Source: JBJXGC01 sp046154545 (GTDB lineage: Bacteria; Chloroflexota; Dehalococcoidia; Tepidiformales; Tepidiformaceae). Taken from it: a stretch of DNA of 20,027 bases. The translations under genes and the position numbers were made by a program. Position 1 is the stretch's first letter. Each line of letters begins with the position of its first letter. Positions 12,270 through 19,497 of the stretch are shown here, one piece after another. The notes beneath the pieces were generated by a model. It saw nothing but the letters and a program-made list of their open reading frames with translations. It was not told the origin of the DNA and did no database searches. The stretch lies in assembly GCA_046154545.1 (NCBI GenBank), contig JBJXGC010000086.1, forward strand, positions 1 to 20,027, in the 5' to 3' direction.

Positions 12270-12749
12270 TCAGGTGTTGCGGCGGAGCGCTCGCTGGACA
12301 TCGCGGGCGACGTCCCGTTCGGCGATCTTCTCCCGCTTGTCGTACCGCTTGAGGCCGCGGGCGACGCCCACCTCCACCTTCGCCCGCCCACCCTTGAAGT
12401 ACATCGAAAGCGGCACGAGGGTCAGCCCCTGTTCGCCCACCAGTTGGGCGATCCGCAGGATCTCCTTCTTGTGGAGCAGCAGCTTCCGGTCCCGGTCAGG
12501 GACGTGCCCCGAGTAGCCGGCGTTCGCGTAAGGGGCGATGTGCGCGTCCTGGAGCCAGAGTTCGCCCTCTTTCACCCGCGCGTACGCGCCCTGGAGTTGG
12601 ACGCGATGTTCGCGGACCGACTTGATCTCCGATCCAGTTAACATAATCCCACACTCGAACCGCTGCAGGATCTCGTAGTCGTGGCGGGCACGGCGATTCT
12701 GCGCGATCGTCGCGCTGTTGGGGTCCTTCTTCGCCGTCTTTACAGCCAT
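12270..12749 (-). CDS. smpB: SsrA-binding protein SmpB
   Basis: A 159-residue SmpB, the tmRNA partner in trans-translation ribosome rescue. NRRARHDYEILQRFECGIML then TGSEIKSVREHRVQLQGAYA is the diagnostic N-terminal core, and HVPDRDRKLLLHKKEI plus GLTLVPLSMYFKGGRAKVEVGVARG then KRYDKREKIAERD complete the fold and the basic C-terminal tail that enters the A site. Length is typical. The ATG at 12749 fits the family; the frame opens 40 residues earlier but those are not SmpB-like. No clear ribosome site. It lies downstream of ctpA on the same strand (70-base gap). No tmRNA gene is recognisable in the window. Confidence 0.97.
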   Translation of the reverse strand: MAVKTAKKDPNSATIAQNRRARHDYEILQRFECGIMLTGSEIKSVREHRVQLQGAYARVKEGELWLQDAHIAPYANAGYSGHVPDRDRKLLLHKKEILRIAQLVGEQGLTLVPLSMYFKGGRAKVEVGVARGLKRYDKREKIAERDVARDVQRALRRNT

Positions 12750-12807
12750 CACGCACGACGGCCCCGGTCGCCACAGCGGGCCGGGGCCGCACACTTCCTT
12801 GGGAAAG

Positions 12808-12813
12808 AGTGTA
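12808..12813 (-). promoter_or_regulatory. candidate -10 (TACACT) for smpB
   Basis: TACACT on the minus strand, seven bases past the ctpA stop. The -35 region is poor (TGCGCG at 17 bases). The same hexamer occurs in the promoters before 7079 and before ctpA. Leader about 50 bases. Confidence 0.35.
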
Positions 12814-12819
12814 ACGCGC

Positions 12820-14157
12820 CTACTTGATTCCGCGCAGGATATCGATCGCCTTGAAGACCTGGATGTCACCCTGCTCTTCGTACTCCGTGCCCGTCATCGG
12901 GAGATCGACATCCGGGGTCACCCCGATACCCTCAATCTGGTCGCCCTTCGGCGTTAACCAGCGGCCGACGGCCACATAAACAGCGCCGCACTCCCCGCTG
13001 CCGCAGCTCTTCAGTGGGAAGAGCCGGTTCACCGTCCCCTTGCCGAAACTCGTCGTCCCGACAATCGTGCCGCGGCCGTTGTCCCGGATCGCCGCCGCCA
13101 GGACTTCGGCCCCGCTGGCGCTGCCCTTATCCATCAGCACCACGACCGGGATCTTCGTCAGGATCCCGCCCTGGCCCGCACTGGCGCCGCTCTGCTTTCC
13201 GTTCGAATCCACCTCGATGATGATCGTGCCCTTGTTCAGGAACTCGTCCGCGACGTCGATCGTCGCCTGCAGCCCGCCGCCCGGGTTCCCCCGGAGGTCG
13301 AGCACCAGCCCCTTATAGCCGTCTTTTTCGATGTCGCTGGCCACCGCCTTGAACTCGCTCAACGTCTTCTCGTGGAACTGCGAGATGGCGATGTAGGCGA
13401 TATCCTTCGCCTCAGCCCCGGTCCGATCGACGATCGCCTTCTTGCTCTCCCCGGGGAGGAGTTCCAGATTCGGCTCGGCGTACACGCTCTGGATGTCGAT
13501 GTCGCCGCGCGTCACTGCGATCTCTTCGATCTGGCCGTCCCCGTGGCGCACCTTGAGTTTCACCACTGTGCCCGCCACGCCGCGGATCTTGTCGACCGCG
13601 TGTTGGCTCGTCCACCCGTCCGTCAGTTCGCCGTCAACTTCGAGGACGATGTCGCTCGCCTGGATCCCGGCCTTCTCGGCCGGCGAATCCCGGAAGGGCG
13701 CCACGATCTGGATCGCCCCATTCCGGTCTGAAACGCTCGCCCCAATGCCCTGGTAGGTGGCGGCCAACTGCAGCGCCCCTGCCTTCAGGTCCGCTGCTGA
13801 GATGAAATGCGTCTCGCGGTCATTGAGCGACGCGATCATCCCGTCGATGGCCGCTTCTTTTAGAGCGTCCGCATCGAGTGTCTTGCGGTCAACGTGCTGC
13901 GACTCGAGCACGTTCACGATCTCGTCGATCACGGCCGCTCCGATCGACCCGGAGGCCGACGACGACGGCGACGACGCATCACCCTCCGACTGCGCCGCCG
14001 CTGGCGCGGTCGTGCTCGTGTCCGCGTTCCGGTCCCCAAGGAACCAGCCGAGGCCTAGGACCAGCGTCAGACTGGCGATCGCAAGGAAGCCGAGTACGGC
14101 CCAACGGGCAGCCCGCTCGGCTCCGCTTGGTGGTGGTGCTACACGCGAGGTTTCCAT
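12820..14157 (-). CDS. S41 family C-terminal processing protease (CtpA-like)
   Basis: A 445-residue membrane-anchored serine protease. One N-terminal helix at about 19-41 (AVLGFLAIASLTLVLGLGWFL) anchors it with the catalytic part outside, followed by a Ser/Ala-rich linker. The PDZ domain is about 136-215 (GIGASVSDRN to DGQIEEIAV, with AGIQASDIVLEVDG). The S41 core runs about 250-420, with Ser348 (in GSASGAE) and Lys373 (in SFGKGTV), 25 residues apart as in CtpA enzymes. RGNPGGG near 289-295 is also conserved. It removes C-terminal peptides or degrades envelope proteins. ATG 14157 has only a distant AAAGG. A ctpA-smpB order is common in bacteria. Confidence 0.95.
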   Translation of the reverse strand: METSRVAPPPSGAERAARWAVLGFLAIASLTLVLGLGWFLGDRNADTSTTAPAAAQSEGDASSPSSSASGSIGAAVIDEIVNVLESQHVDRKTLDADALKEAAIDGMIASLNDRETHFISAADLKAGALQLAATYQGIGASVSDRNGAIQIVAPFRDSPAEKAGIQASDIVLEVDGELTDGWTSQHAVDKIRGVAGTVVKLKVRHGDGQIEEIAVTRGDIDIQSVYAEPNLELLPGESKKAIVDRTGAEAKDIAYIAISQFHEKTLSEFKAVASDIEKDGYKGLVLDLRGNPGGGLQATIDVADEFLNKGTIIIEVDSNGKQSGASAGQGGILTKIPVVVLMDKGSASGAEVLAAAIRDNGRGTIVGTTSFGKGTVNRLFPLKSCGSGECGAVYVAVGRWLTPKGDQIEGIGVTPDVDLPMTGTEYEEQGDIQVFKAIDILRGIK

Positions 14158-14203
14158 AGCGGTGGCAAGCTACCTTTCACAGGGGACATCCGGGAATCTT
14201 CTG

Positions 14204-14233
14204 AGTGTACAGTCCGCCTTTCCACCCCATCAA
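14204..14233 (-). promoter_or_regulatory. promoter of ctpA-like gene (TTGATG-18-TACACT)
   Basis: On the minus strand TTGATG (14233-14228) and TACACT (14209-14204) are 18 bases apart, in the 84-base gap before the protease gene. The predicted leader is about 40 bases. Confidence 0.55.
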
Positions 14234-14241
14234 TTTGGCCG

Positions 14242-15402
14242 TTACCGGGCGTTTACTCGCGGTGGGAAGAAGCCCGTGTCGCCGCGCCCCACCACCTCGA
14301 TCGGCTCCCGCCCATGCGTCGCCCACGACAGGACATAATCCCGCGGCCCGTCGCTGAACGAGGCCGCTACCCCGTCTCCCATCATCCGCCCCGCCATCAG
14401 CACGGCCGAGCCGTCTGGCGCCCAGAGGTGGTGCGATTGGGCGTACTGGTCGAAGAACCCGAGCAGCGTCCGAAAGTCCTGGCCGGGTACGAAGCCGTCG
14501 CTCGCGGCCCGGTAGCGGCCGTCGTCGCCCACCACCAGCATCATGAACCGCCCGTCCCCTGATTGCGTGGGGATCGTCAGGGCCAGGCAATCGCCCACCG
14601 GCGACCAGGTGGCCGAGACGAACGGGCCCCGGTGCATGCTCGCCAGCTTCTCGCCCGTCAGGACATCCACCAGCCAGAGCTGGCTGAAGAGGCCCGTGTT
14701 CGGGTCAGCCGCGACGGCCACCGCCACCTGGGGCGCCCCGGGCCGGGCCACGATCGCCACTCCGCCGCCGAATGAGAGGAGGTCGCGGTCGTCTTCGCTG
14801 TCCAGCTCGCGCCGCCCCAGGATCACGCCGTCGCCGCCCGGCCGGGCGTACATCACCGAGCGGCCGACGCAGGCAGGCGTCCGGAAGCCGACCGCCTCTG
14901 ACGTGACGCGCACGGAACGCCGCTCCCTCGGCCAGTAAAGGACGAGTTCGTTGCCCTTATGGATTGCGAGGCAGTCTCCAGCCGCCGCCCAGGCCGAGAA
15001 CAGCGGCCCGCCGCTGACGATGGCGTCGGAGCTGTAAGACCCCTCCGGGTCGCTGAGGAACAGCGTCAACCCATCAGCCCCGGGGGCCACCACGGAGAGC
15101 ACATCGCCAGCCGGCGACCAGTTCACATAATGCGGGATCCGGGGCGCGATTACCGCCGGCCCGCCAGGCGCCGACCGGTAGGCCACCACCGTTTCAACCG
15201 GCGGGGTTGCTCCCACGATCCGGACCTCGCTCGTTGGCGGGCGGCCGGCTTCGACGACGGAGACGGCGGCCTGGGCGCGTCCGGGCCGCCAGACCGGCCA
15301 AACGCCGGCATCCGAGAGCGGGGTCCGCTGCCACGCGCCCTCGCGGCGCTCGAACACCGCGACAGCGCCACCGGACTCAGCCACGACCACAGGAGAAGTC
15401 AT
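14242..15402 (-). CDS. WD40/PD40-like beta-propeller protein
   Basis: A 386-residue protein with repeated propeller signatures of the type W-S/A-P-x-G-D/S-x-L: WPVWRPGRAQAA, VNWSPAGDVLSVV, SAWAAAGDCLAI, ATWSPVGDCLAL, HLWAPDGSAVLM. At least five blades can be counted; TolB/PD40-like domains usually have six or seven. No signal peptide is seen at the chosen start, so it may be cytoplasmic. The frame continues 65 codons upstream to 15597, but the ATG at 15402 is chosen because a promoter (15409-15437) ends six bases before it and the upstream codons look non-coding. Function is unknown; such propellers are protein or glycan-binding scaffolds or, when fused, peptidase gates. Confidence 0.75.
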   Translation of the reverse strand: MTSPVVVAESGGAVAVFERREGAWQRTPLSDAGVWPVWRPGRAQAAVSVVEAGRPPTSEVRIVGATPPVETVVAYRSAPGGPAVIAPRIPHYVNWSPAGDVLSVVAPGADGLTLFLSDPEGSYSSDAIVSGGPLFSAWAAAGDCLAIHKGNELVLYWPRERRSVRVTSEAVGFRTPACVGRSVMYARPGGDGVILGRRELDSEDDRDLLSFGGGVAIVARPGAPQVAVAVAADPNTGLFSQLWLVDVLTGEKLASMHRGPFVSATWSPVGDCLALTIPTQSGDGRFMMLVVGDDGRYRAASDGFVPGQDFRTLLGFFDQYAQSHHLWAPDGSAVLMAGRMMGDGVAASFSDGPRDYVLSWATHGREPIEVVGRGDTGFFPPRVNAR

Positions 15403-15408
15403 GATCGG

Positions 15409-15437
15409 TTTATGCGCCGGGCGGTACGCTAGCGCAA
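15409..15437 (-). promoter_or_regulatory. leaderless promoter of the propeller gene (TTGCGC-17-CATAAA)
   Basis: On the minus strand TTGCGC (15437-15432) and CATAAA (15414-15409) are 17 bases apart, and the -10 ends six bases before ATG 15402. No ribosome site exists, so transcription probably starts at the ATG. Confidence 0.5.
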
Positions 15438-15546
15438 CCGTGGCCGTGGCCGCCTGGGTTTGGCGGGGTGCCGTTGACCAGCTGACTCGCAAGAGTGAAC
15501 TTCGCACTATATCAGTTATGTGCTGGATCAGCGTCCTGTCAGCCCC

Positions 15547-15580
15547 TTTGCGGCCTCCTCGCGCGCTCGCGTTCCGCAAA
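15547..15580. repeat. 7-bp inverted repeat (TTTGCGG / CCGCAAA)
   Basis: Perfect arms at 15547-15553 and 15574-15580 around a GC-rich 20-base centre that itself contains GCGCGC. The position between divergent genes suggests an operator, but it may be a chance hairpin. Confidence 0.45.
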
Positions 15581-15607
15581 CACGACCCGATCGTCACCCG
15601 TCCGGCG

Positions 15608-15637
15608 TTGAATTGTCACCGCCCCACCCTGAACAAT
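15608..15637 (+). promoter_or_regulatory. candidate promoter for the sigma factor gene
   Basis: TTGAAT (15608-15613) and AACAAT (15632-15637) are 18 bases apart. The -10 lacks the usual first T, so this is weak. Leader about 60 bases. Confidence 0.3.
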
Positions 15638-15704
15638 CGGCACAGGCGTTCGACAACCACGGGGAAGCGGTTGCGATCATGCCGTTCGCCGGGGAGCAGT
15701 GAAT

Positions 15705-16499
15705 ATGAACTTGCCGTCTAACATCGAATCCAGCGCGTTCGACCTGAACGCATGCGAGACCGAGGAGGCCAGCGTGCCCCAGCGTCTCACGCACGAAGAA
15801 CAGCAGCAGATCGTGATGCAGTACGCACCCCTGGTGCGGCGCGTCGCACGCTCCCTCCCGCTCGAGATTCCAGGCTTGCTCGAATTCGAAGATGCCGTCG
15901 GCTATGGCACCTGTGGGCTCGTCGAAGCCGTCCGCCGTTACGACCCCGCCAAGGGCACGAACTTCCACGCCTACGCCGTCCGGCGCATCCGTGGCTCGAT
16001 GATCGACGCCTTCCGCCGCATGGACCGCCTCAGCCGCACGATGCGCCAGAAGGCCCGCGACGTGCAGCGCGCCCAGGGCGAACTGGAGACCACCCTCGGC
16101 CGGTCGCCCAGTCACGGCGAGGCCGCGGCCCATCTAGGCATCACCCTCGACCAGTACCGCGATGCCCAGTCCAACTCCCGTTGGGTAACCGTTTCCCTCG
16201 ACCGTATGCTGGAGCGGGACGAAGACGGCGATTCCTTCCCCGCCGCCGAAATGCCCACCGCCGACGACGACATTGACTTTACCCGCGGCTTCGAAGAGCG
16301 CGAACTCTACCAGTCGCTCGTCCAGGCTGTGGGCACCCTGCCCGAGCGCGAGCGCCTTGTCGTTTCGTTATATTATGTCGAGAAATTGACCATGAAAGAC
16401 ATCGCGAACGTCCTTTCGGTCTCGGAAACGCGCGTCAGCCAGCTCCACGGCCAGGCCGTCAAGCGCCTCCGCCGCGTCCTTCTCCGCGAAGCGGCCTGA
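15705..16499 (+). CDS. FliA/WhiG-type alternative sigma factor
   Basis: A 264-residue sigma-70 family protein with regions 2, 3 and 4. Region 2 runs about 38-112: YAPLVRRVARSLP, then FEDAVGYGTCGLVEAVRRYD and GTNFHAYAVRRIRGSMIDAF with RRMDRLSR, the pattern of the FliA/WhiG/SigB-type group. Region 3 includes LGRSPSHGEAAAHLGI (131-146). Region 4 at 212-260 has LPERERLVVSLYYVEKLTM then a helix-turn-helix (KDIANVLSVSETRVSQLHGQ). ATG 15705 has GGGGAG at eight bases; a GTG at 15699 is less likely. No flagellar genes are nearby, so the regulon may be stress or development rather than motility. No anti-sigma gene adjoins. A strong hairpin follows. Confidence 0.92.
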   Translation: MNLPSNIESSAFDLNACETEEASVPQRLTHEEQQQIVMQYAPLVRRVARSLPLEIPGLLEFEDAVGYGTCGLVEAVRRYDPAKGTNFHAYAVRRIRGSMIDAFRRMDRLSRTMRQKARDVQRAQGELETTLGRSPSHGEAAAHLGITLDQYRDAQSNSRWVTVSLDRMLERDEDGDSFPAAEMPTADDDIDFTRGFEERELYQSLVQAVGTLPERERLVVSLYYVEKLTMKDIANVLSVSETRVSQLHGQAVKRLRRVLLREAA

Positions 16500-16532
16500 A
16501 CATCCGGCCCCTGCGCAACGATCCAGACGGCC

Positions 16533-16567
16533 ACGGCCGGCGGCGAGAGTCGCCGGCCGTTCTCGTC
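16533..16567 (+). terminator. terminator-like stem-loop after the sigma factor gene
   Basis: ACGGCCGGCG and CGCCGGCCGT form a perfect 10-bp GC-rich stem with an 8-base loop, beginning 34 bases after the stop. It is followed by TTCTCGTCC, only partly T-rich. Confidence 0.65.
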
Positions 16568-16699
16568 CCAGCCAACGCACCCGTCCACCAAACCGACACC
16601 CTACGAAAGTGGCCCACCCTGCCGAAGATAACTCTGAGAGCATCAGTTCGGCCATCGGTGTCAGGCCGGTGACCGGGCGGATGCGGGTGGTAGGGGACT

Positions 16700-16715
16700 G
16701 GCCCGGAAGCGGGCC
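16700..16715 (+). repeat. leader hairpin before the response regulator gene
   Basis: GGCCCG and CGGGCC arms around GAAG, 13 bases before the GGGGGAG ribosome site (16728-16733) of the 16744 gene. It may influence translation. I looked for a known riboswitch pattern in 16600-16740 and could not support one. Confidence 0.35.
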
Positions 16716-16743
16716 CGAGTCAGAGACGGGGGAGAATCCGGAC

Positions 16744-17517
16744 ATGCCAGAACGAATCGACGAGCGCTTTCACGCTAAGGTGGCGTTCGTCACCCACACA
16801 CGAGAGTATCGCTCCGCTGACCTGTTGCCCGCGCTCGCGCGCCACGGCTTCACCACCACTGAGCGGCCACACGACCGCGAGACCGACCGCTTGCTGGCCC
16901 AATTCGACCCGGACCTCATCGTCCTCGCGGTCGATCCGCGCCAGGAAAACGACCTCCAGCTCATTCGCAACCTTTCCCGGTCGGCGACGGCCGCCATCCT
17001 CGTGCTCGCCCCGGGGCCCCACACGAACGGCCTTGGCGCCGCCCTCGAAGCCGGCGCGGACGTCTGTCTGCGCGATACCGATGGCGCCGAGATGATCACC
17101 GCCCAGCTCAGCGCCCTGTCCCGTCGCAAGACCGCGCCCGTCAGTGAGCCCGTCGATGACTCGCCCTCCGTCATCACCGTGCGCGACCTCGTGCTCGACT
17201 TCGACCGCTGCCAGGCGAACCGCGATGACGCCGTCATCCCGCTCACGCCCACCGAGTTCAAGATCCTCGCCTACCTCGCCCGCAACGCCGGGAAGGTCGT
17301 GAGCCCCGTCGAAATCCTCCGCGCCGTCCAGGACTACACCTACTCCGAGCGCGAAGCCCAGGAGATCGTGAAGGTCTACATCCGCCGCATCCGCCGCAAG
17401 GTGGAAGCGGACCCTTCCGAGCCAAGCTACATCGTCAACGTCCGCGGCTTCGGTTATATGCTGGAACGCCGCTCACATGCCCGCGACGGCGCCGGGCGCG
17501 TGACGCACGCCGCCTGA
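16744..17517 (+). CDS. OmpR-type response regulator with a degenerate (pseudo) receiver
   Basis: A 257-residue DNA-binding regulator. Residues about 11-125 have the receiver fold, but Asp is replaced by Ala62 at the phosphorylation position (PDLIVLA for PDLVLLD). The acidic pair is Thr17-His18, the conserved Thr is Ala89, and the conserved Lys is Asp111. Phosphorelay control is therefore very unlikely. Residues about 145-241 are a complete OmpR winged helix: LTPTEFKILAYLARNAGKVV, then VYIRRIRRKVEADP and YIVNVRGFGYMLE. A GTG at 16609 would add 45 low-complexity residues; ATG 16744 has GGGGGAG at 16728-16733. No histidine kinase adjoins. It is downstream of the sigma gene but separated by a terminator, and ends with its own strong terminator. 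Confidence 0.88.
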   Translation: MPERIDERFHAKVAFVTHTREYRSADLLPALARHGFTTTERPHDRETDRLLAQFDPDLIVLAVDPRQENDLQLIRNLSRSATAAILVLAPGPHTNGLGAALEAGADVCLRDTDGAEMITAQLSALSRRKTAPVSEPVDDSPSVITVRDLVLDFDRCQANRDDAVIPLTPTEFKILAYLARNAGKVVSPVEILRAVQDYTYSEREAQEIVKVYIRRIRRKVEADPSEPSYIVNVRGFGYMLERRSHARDGAGRVTHAA

Positions 17518-17544
17518 CGCCATCGGGCCTAGTTCTGACTCTGA

Positions 17545-17584
17545 CACAAAGGAGCCGCCCACCCGGGCGGCTTCTCTGTTTGTG
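17545..17584 (+). terminator. intrinsic terminator after the response regulator gene
   Basis: GCCGCCC, loop ACCC, GGGCGGC (17554-17571), extended by A-T closing pairs and an outer CACAAA/TTTGTG pairing, followed by the T-rich TTCTCTGTTTGT. The best terminator in the window. Confidence 0.85.
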
Positions 17585-17603
17585 CCGGGTGCACCTTGGG
17601 AGC

Positions 17604-17632
17604 CTTTACGCTCTTGCCGCGTCAGCGATAAT
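17604..17632 (+). promoter_or_regulatory. candidate leaderless promoter of the AraC-type gene
   Basis: GATAAT (17627-17632) ends six bases before GTG 17639. CTTTAC/TTTACG at 17604-17610 is a possible weak -35 at 16-17 bases. No ribosome site precedes the GTG. Confidence 0.45.
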
Positions 17633-17638
17633 GCCGCG

Positions 17639-18496
17639 GTGGACTGCCCCATACGCGTGATCGCTCACGAGTCCCTACTCGGGCGCTGGGACCTCACCCT
17701 CCGCCAGCCCGACCGGAGGCTCGCACCGTACATCAGCCAGTTCGAAGGTTATGTGGAGTACGGTGCGTCATGTGTCCGCCGCCGTGAACTCCCCTTCCCC
17801 GGCCTACCGCTGATCATCTCCTTCGGGTCGCGCTACCGGGTCGAAGACGCCTGTACTCTCGCGACACCGTCCCTGGGTACGTTCATCGCCGGCCTTCACA
17901 CCCGCGCCGTCTTCGTGGAGTCGGGTGAGGCATCCTTCGGGATGCAGGTGAACCTCACGCCCGTGGGCGCCTATCTGTTCCTCGGCCAGCCGCTCCACCA
18001 ACTCCTCAACCGCTCGCTCGAACTCTCGGAAATCCTCGGCCCGGAAGGCGACGTCCTTGCCCAGGTGCTTCACGGCACGGCCGATTGGCCGGGGCGATTT
18101 GCGCTGCTTGACGCCTACTTCCTTCGCCGTTTCGCCGCCGCGCGCCCCCTCCCCCCGGCGATCGAGTGGGCGTGGGCGCGCCTCACGAAGTCGGGCGGCA
18201 CGACCCCCGTAGCGCGCCTTGCCGGGGAAACCGGCTTTAGCACGAAACACCTTTGCACCCAGTTCGGCGATTACTTCGGCCTCTCGCCGAAGCTGGCGGC
18301 CCGGGTGATTCGATTCGACCGCGCCGTGAAGCAGCTCGACCGCGGCCCGGGCACCTGCCTCGCGGATATCGCCGCGGCGACCGGCTACTTCGACCAGGCT
18401 CACTTCAACCGCGAGTTCAAGGAGTTCGCAGGCCTCACGCCACGCGCCTACCTCCGCAACCGGCTCTCCGACGGTACGGGGCTCATCGAATCCTGA
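17639..18496 (+). CDS. AraC-family transcriptional regulator
   Basis: A 285-residue regulator. The N-terminal half (about 1-165) is a beta-rich ligand-sensing domain of the DUF6597 type, with RQPDRRLAPYISQFEGYVEY near the start and ELPFPGLPLIISFG following. The C-terminal AraC domain (about 180-275) has two helix-turn-helix units: PVARLAGETGFSTKHLCTQF and LADIAAATGYFDQAHFNREF, ending FAGLTPRAYLRNR. GTG 17639 is chosen because a -10 lies six bases before it; the longer frame to 17582 would begin inside the terminator. GTG 17657 is an alternative. AraC regulators of this kind often sit beside VOC proteins, as here (two follow), and probably control them. Confidence 0.88.
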   Translation: MDCPIRVIAHESLLGRWDLTLRQPDRRLAPYISQFEGYVEYGASCVRRRELPFPGLPLIISFGSRYRVEDACTLATPSLGTFIAGLHTRAVFVESGEASFGMQVNLTPVGAYLFLGQPLHQLLNRSLELSEILGPEGDVLAQVLHGTADWPGRFALLDAYFLRRFAAARPLPPAIEWAWARLTKSGGTTPVARLAGETGFSTKHLCTQFGDYFGLSPKLAARVIRFDRAVKQLDRGPGTCLADIAAATGYFDQAHFNREFKEFAGLTPRAYLRNRLSDGTGLIES

Positions 18497-18551
18497 GCCG
18501 CCTTGCTGCGATCGGTGCGATCCGTACAAGAACCTGGCGGCGCGACACAGG

Positions 18552-18557
18552 TAGTAT
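18552..18557 (+). promoter_or_regulatory. candidate -10 (TAGTAT) for the first VOC gene
   Basis: TAGTAT lies 27 bases before ATG 18585, with no clear -35. It may allow regulation of the VOC genes separate from the AraC-type gene. Confidence 0.3.
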
Positions 18558-18584
18558 CGCCCTCAACCTGAGAGGAGGAAGTGG

Positions 18585-18995
18585 ATGTCCACTGCGTTGA
18601 CCACGATTAGTCCCGGGTTGTTCTACCGCGACGCGCCCGCCGCGATCGAGTGGCTGGGACGCGCCTTTGGCTTCGATGCGGTGCTCGTTGTGCCCGGGGA
18701 AGCCGGCGAGGTTGCCCACGCCGAACTGAAGCTCGGCGATGCGTTCGTCATGTTGAGCAGCGAGATGCCGGACCGGCGTTATGAGAGCCCATCGGGCGGG
18801 ACGTCGATCCACCAGTACGTCAACATCGCAACGGCAGACGTGAAGCCGCTCTACGACCGGGCAGTGGCGGCCGGGGCGACCGTCGTCCATCCATACGAAG
18901 CCAAGGATTACGGCGGGCACGGCTTCACCGTGCGCGACCCTGAAGGCCACGAGTGGAGCGTGGGCAGCTACCAGCCCGGCGGCTACCAGGGCTGA
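18585..18995 (+). CDS. VOC family protein (PhnB/glyoxalase-like)
   Basis: A 136-residue vicinal-oxygen-chelate protein with two beta-alpha-beta-beta-beta units. It has FYRDAPAAIEWLGRAFGFDA, then VAHAELKLGDAFVMLSSE, and in the second half VKPLYDRAVAAGATVVHPYE and FTVRDPEGHEWSVGSY. Possible metal ligands in the usual positions are His in AHAELK, His in IHQYV and Glu in HEWSVG, so it may be an active metalloenzyme or a binding protein. AGGAGG at 18573-18578 sets the ATG. It follows the AraC-type gene by 88 bases and is probably its target. Substrate unknown. Confidence 0.9.
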   Translation: MSTALTTISPGLFYRDAPAAIEWLGRAFGFDAVLVVPGEAGEVAHAELKLGDAFVMLSSEMPDRRYESPSGGTSIHQYVNIATADVKPLYDRAVAAGATVVHPYEAKDYGGHGFTVRDPEGHEWSVGSYQPGGYQG

Positions 18996-19091
18996 CGCGG
19001 CCAAAGGTTAATCCGGCGCCCACCCGGCCCCCTGGCCCGACCCATGCCGGAGCGGCTGCCTTCGGCTGCACCAGATAGACAAGGAGAGAAC

Positions 19092-19484
19092 ATGGCCACC
19101 CACGTCACGCCCTATTTCGCCGCCACCGGCGCCTCCGATGCCATCGCCTTCTACACGAAAGCCTTCGGCGCCGTAGAGCTCTATCGCATCCCCGACCCGG
19201 ATGGCCTCCGCCTCGGGCACGCCGAGTTCACCATCGGCGAAACCACCCTCTACATCTCCGACGAATATCCGGACCACAACGCGCTCGCCCACCCCGCGTC
19301 GTTCGTCATCGAGGTGCCGGACGTGGACGCGGCCTTCCAGCGGGCCGTCGATGCCGGTGCAACCGTGGAACGCCCCCTCGAGGACGCCCCTTACGGCCGC
19401 GGAGGCTGGCTCCGTGACCCGTTCGGTCACCGCTGGAACCTGATGACGTCCAACCCGGACTTCGACCCCAAGGACATGCAGTGA
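19092..19484 (+). CDS. VOC family protein (PhnB-like), second copy
   Basis: A 130-residue VOC protein related to the one at 18585. It has YFAATGASDAIAFYTKAFGA, LGHAEFTIGETTLYISDEYP, then VDAAFQRAVDAGATVERPLE and LRDPFGHRWNLMTS. It keeps His in GHAEFT, but the counterpart of the central His (IHQYV) is replaced by a PASFVIEV segment and the C-terminal Glu position reads Asn in HRWNLM, so it may not bind metal the same way. AAGGAGAG directly before ATG 19092 fixes the start; the frame opens 16 residues earlier without support. It is convergent with the aldolase gene, only 13 bases apart. Confidence 0.9.
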   Translation: MATHVTPYFAATGASDAIAFYTKAFGAVELYRIPDPDGLRLGHAEFTIGETTLYISDEYPDHNALAHPASFVIEVPDVDAAFQRAVDAGATVERPLEDAPYGRGGWLRDPFGHRWNLMTSNPDFDPKDMQ

Positions 19485-19497
19485 CCGGCGCCGCGGC

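Larger units (their letters stand above)
15403..15704. other. 302-base divergent intergenic region
   Basis: It separates the minus-strand propeller gene from the plus-strand sigma factor gene. It holds the propeller promoter (15409-15437), a 7-bp inverted repeat (15547-15580), a weak candidate sigma-gene promoter (15608-15637) and the sigma ribosome site (GGGGAG, 15691-15696). No convincing coding sequence is seen in it. Confidence 0.7.

Noticed and set aside
16600..16740. A possible riboswitch in the leader of the response regulator gene
   Set aside because: Several short GC-rich inverted repeats are present, but I could not match conserved cores of c-di-GMP, cobalamin, glycine or ydaO-type elements.
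16609..16743. An N-terminal extension of the response regulator from GTG 16609
   Set aside because: The 45 residues are low-complexity, and the ATG at 16744 has a good ribosome site and a family-like beginning.
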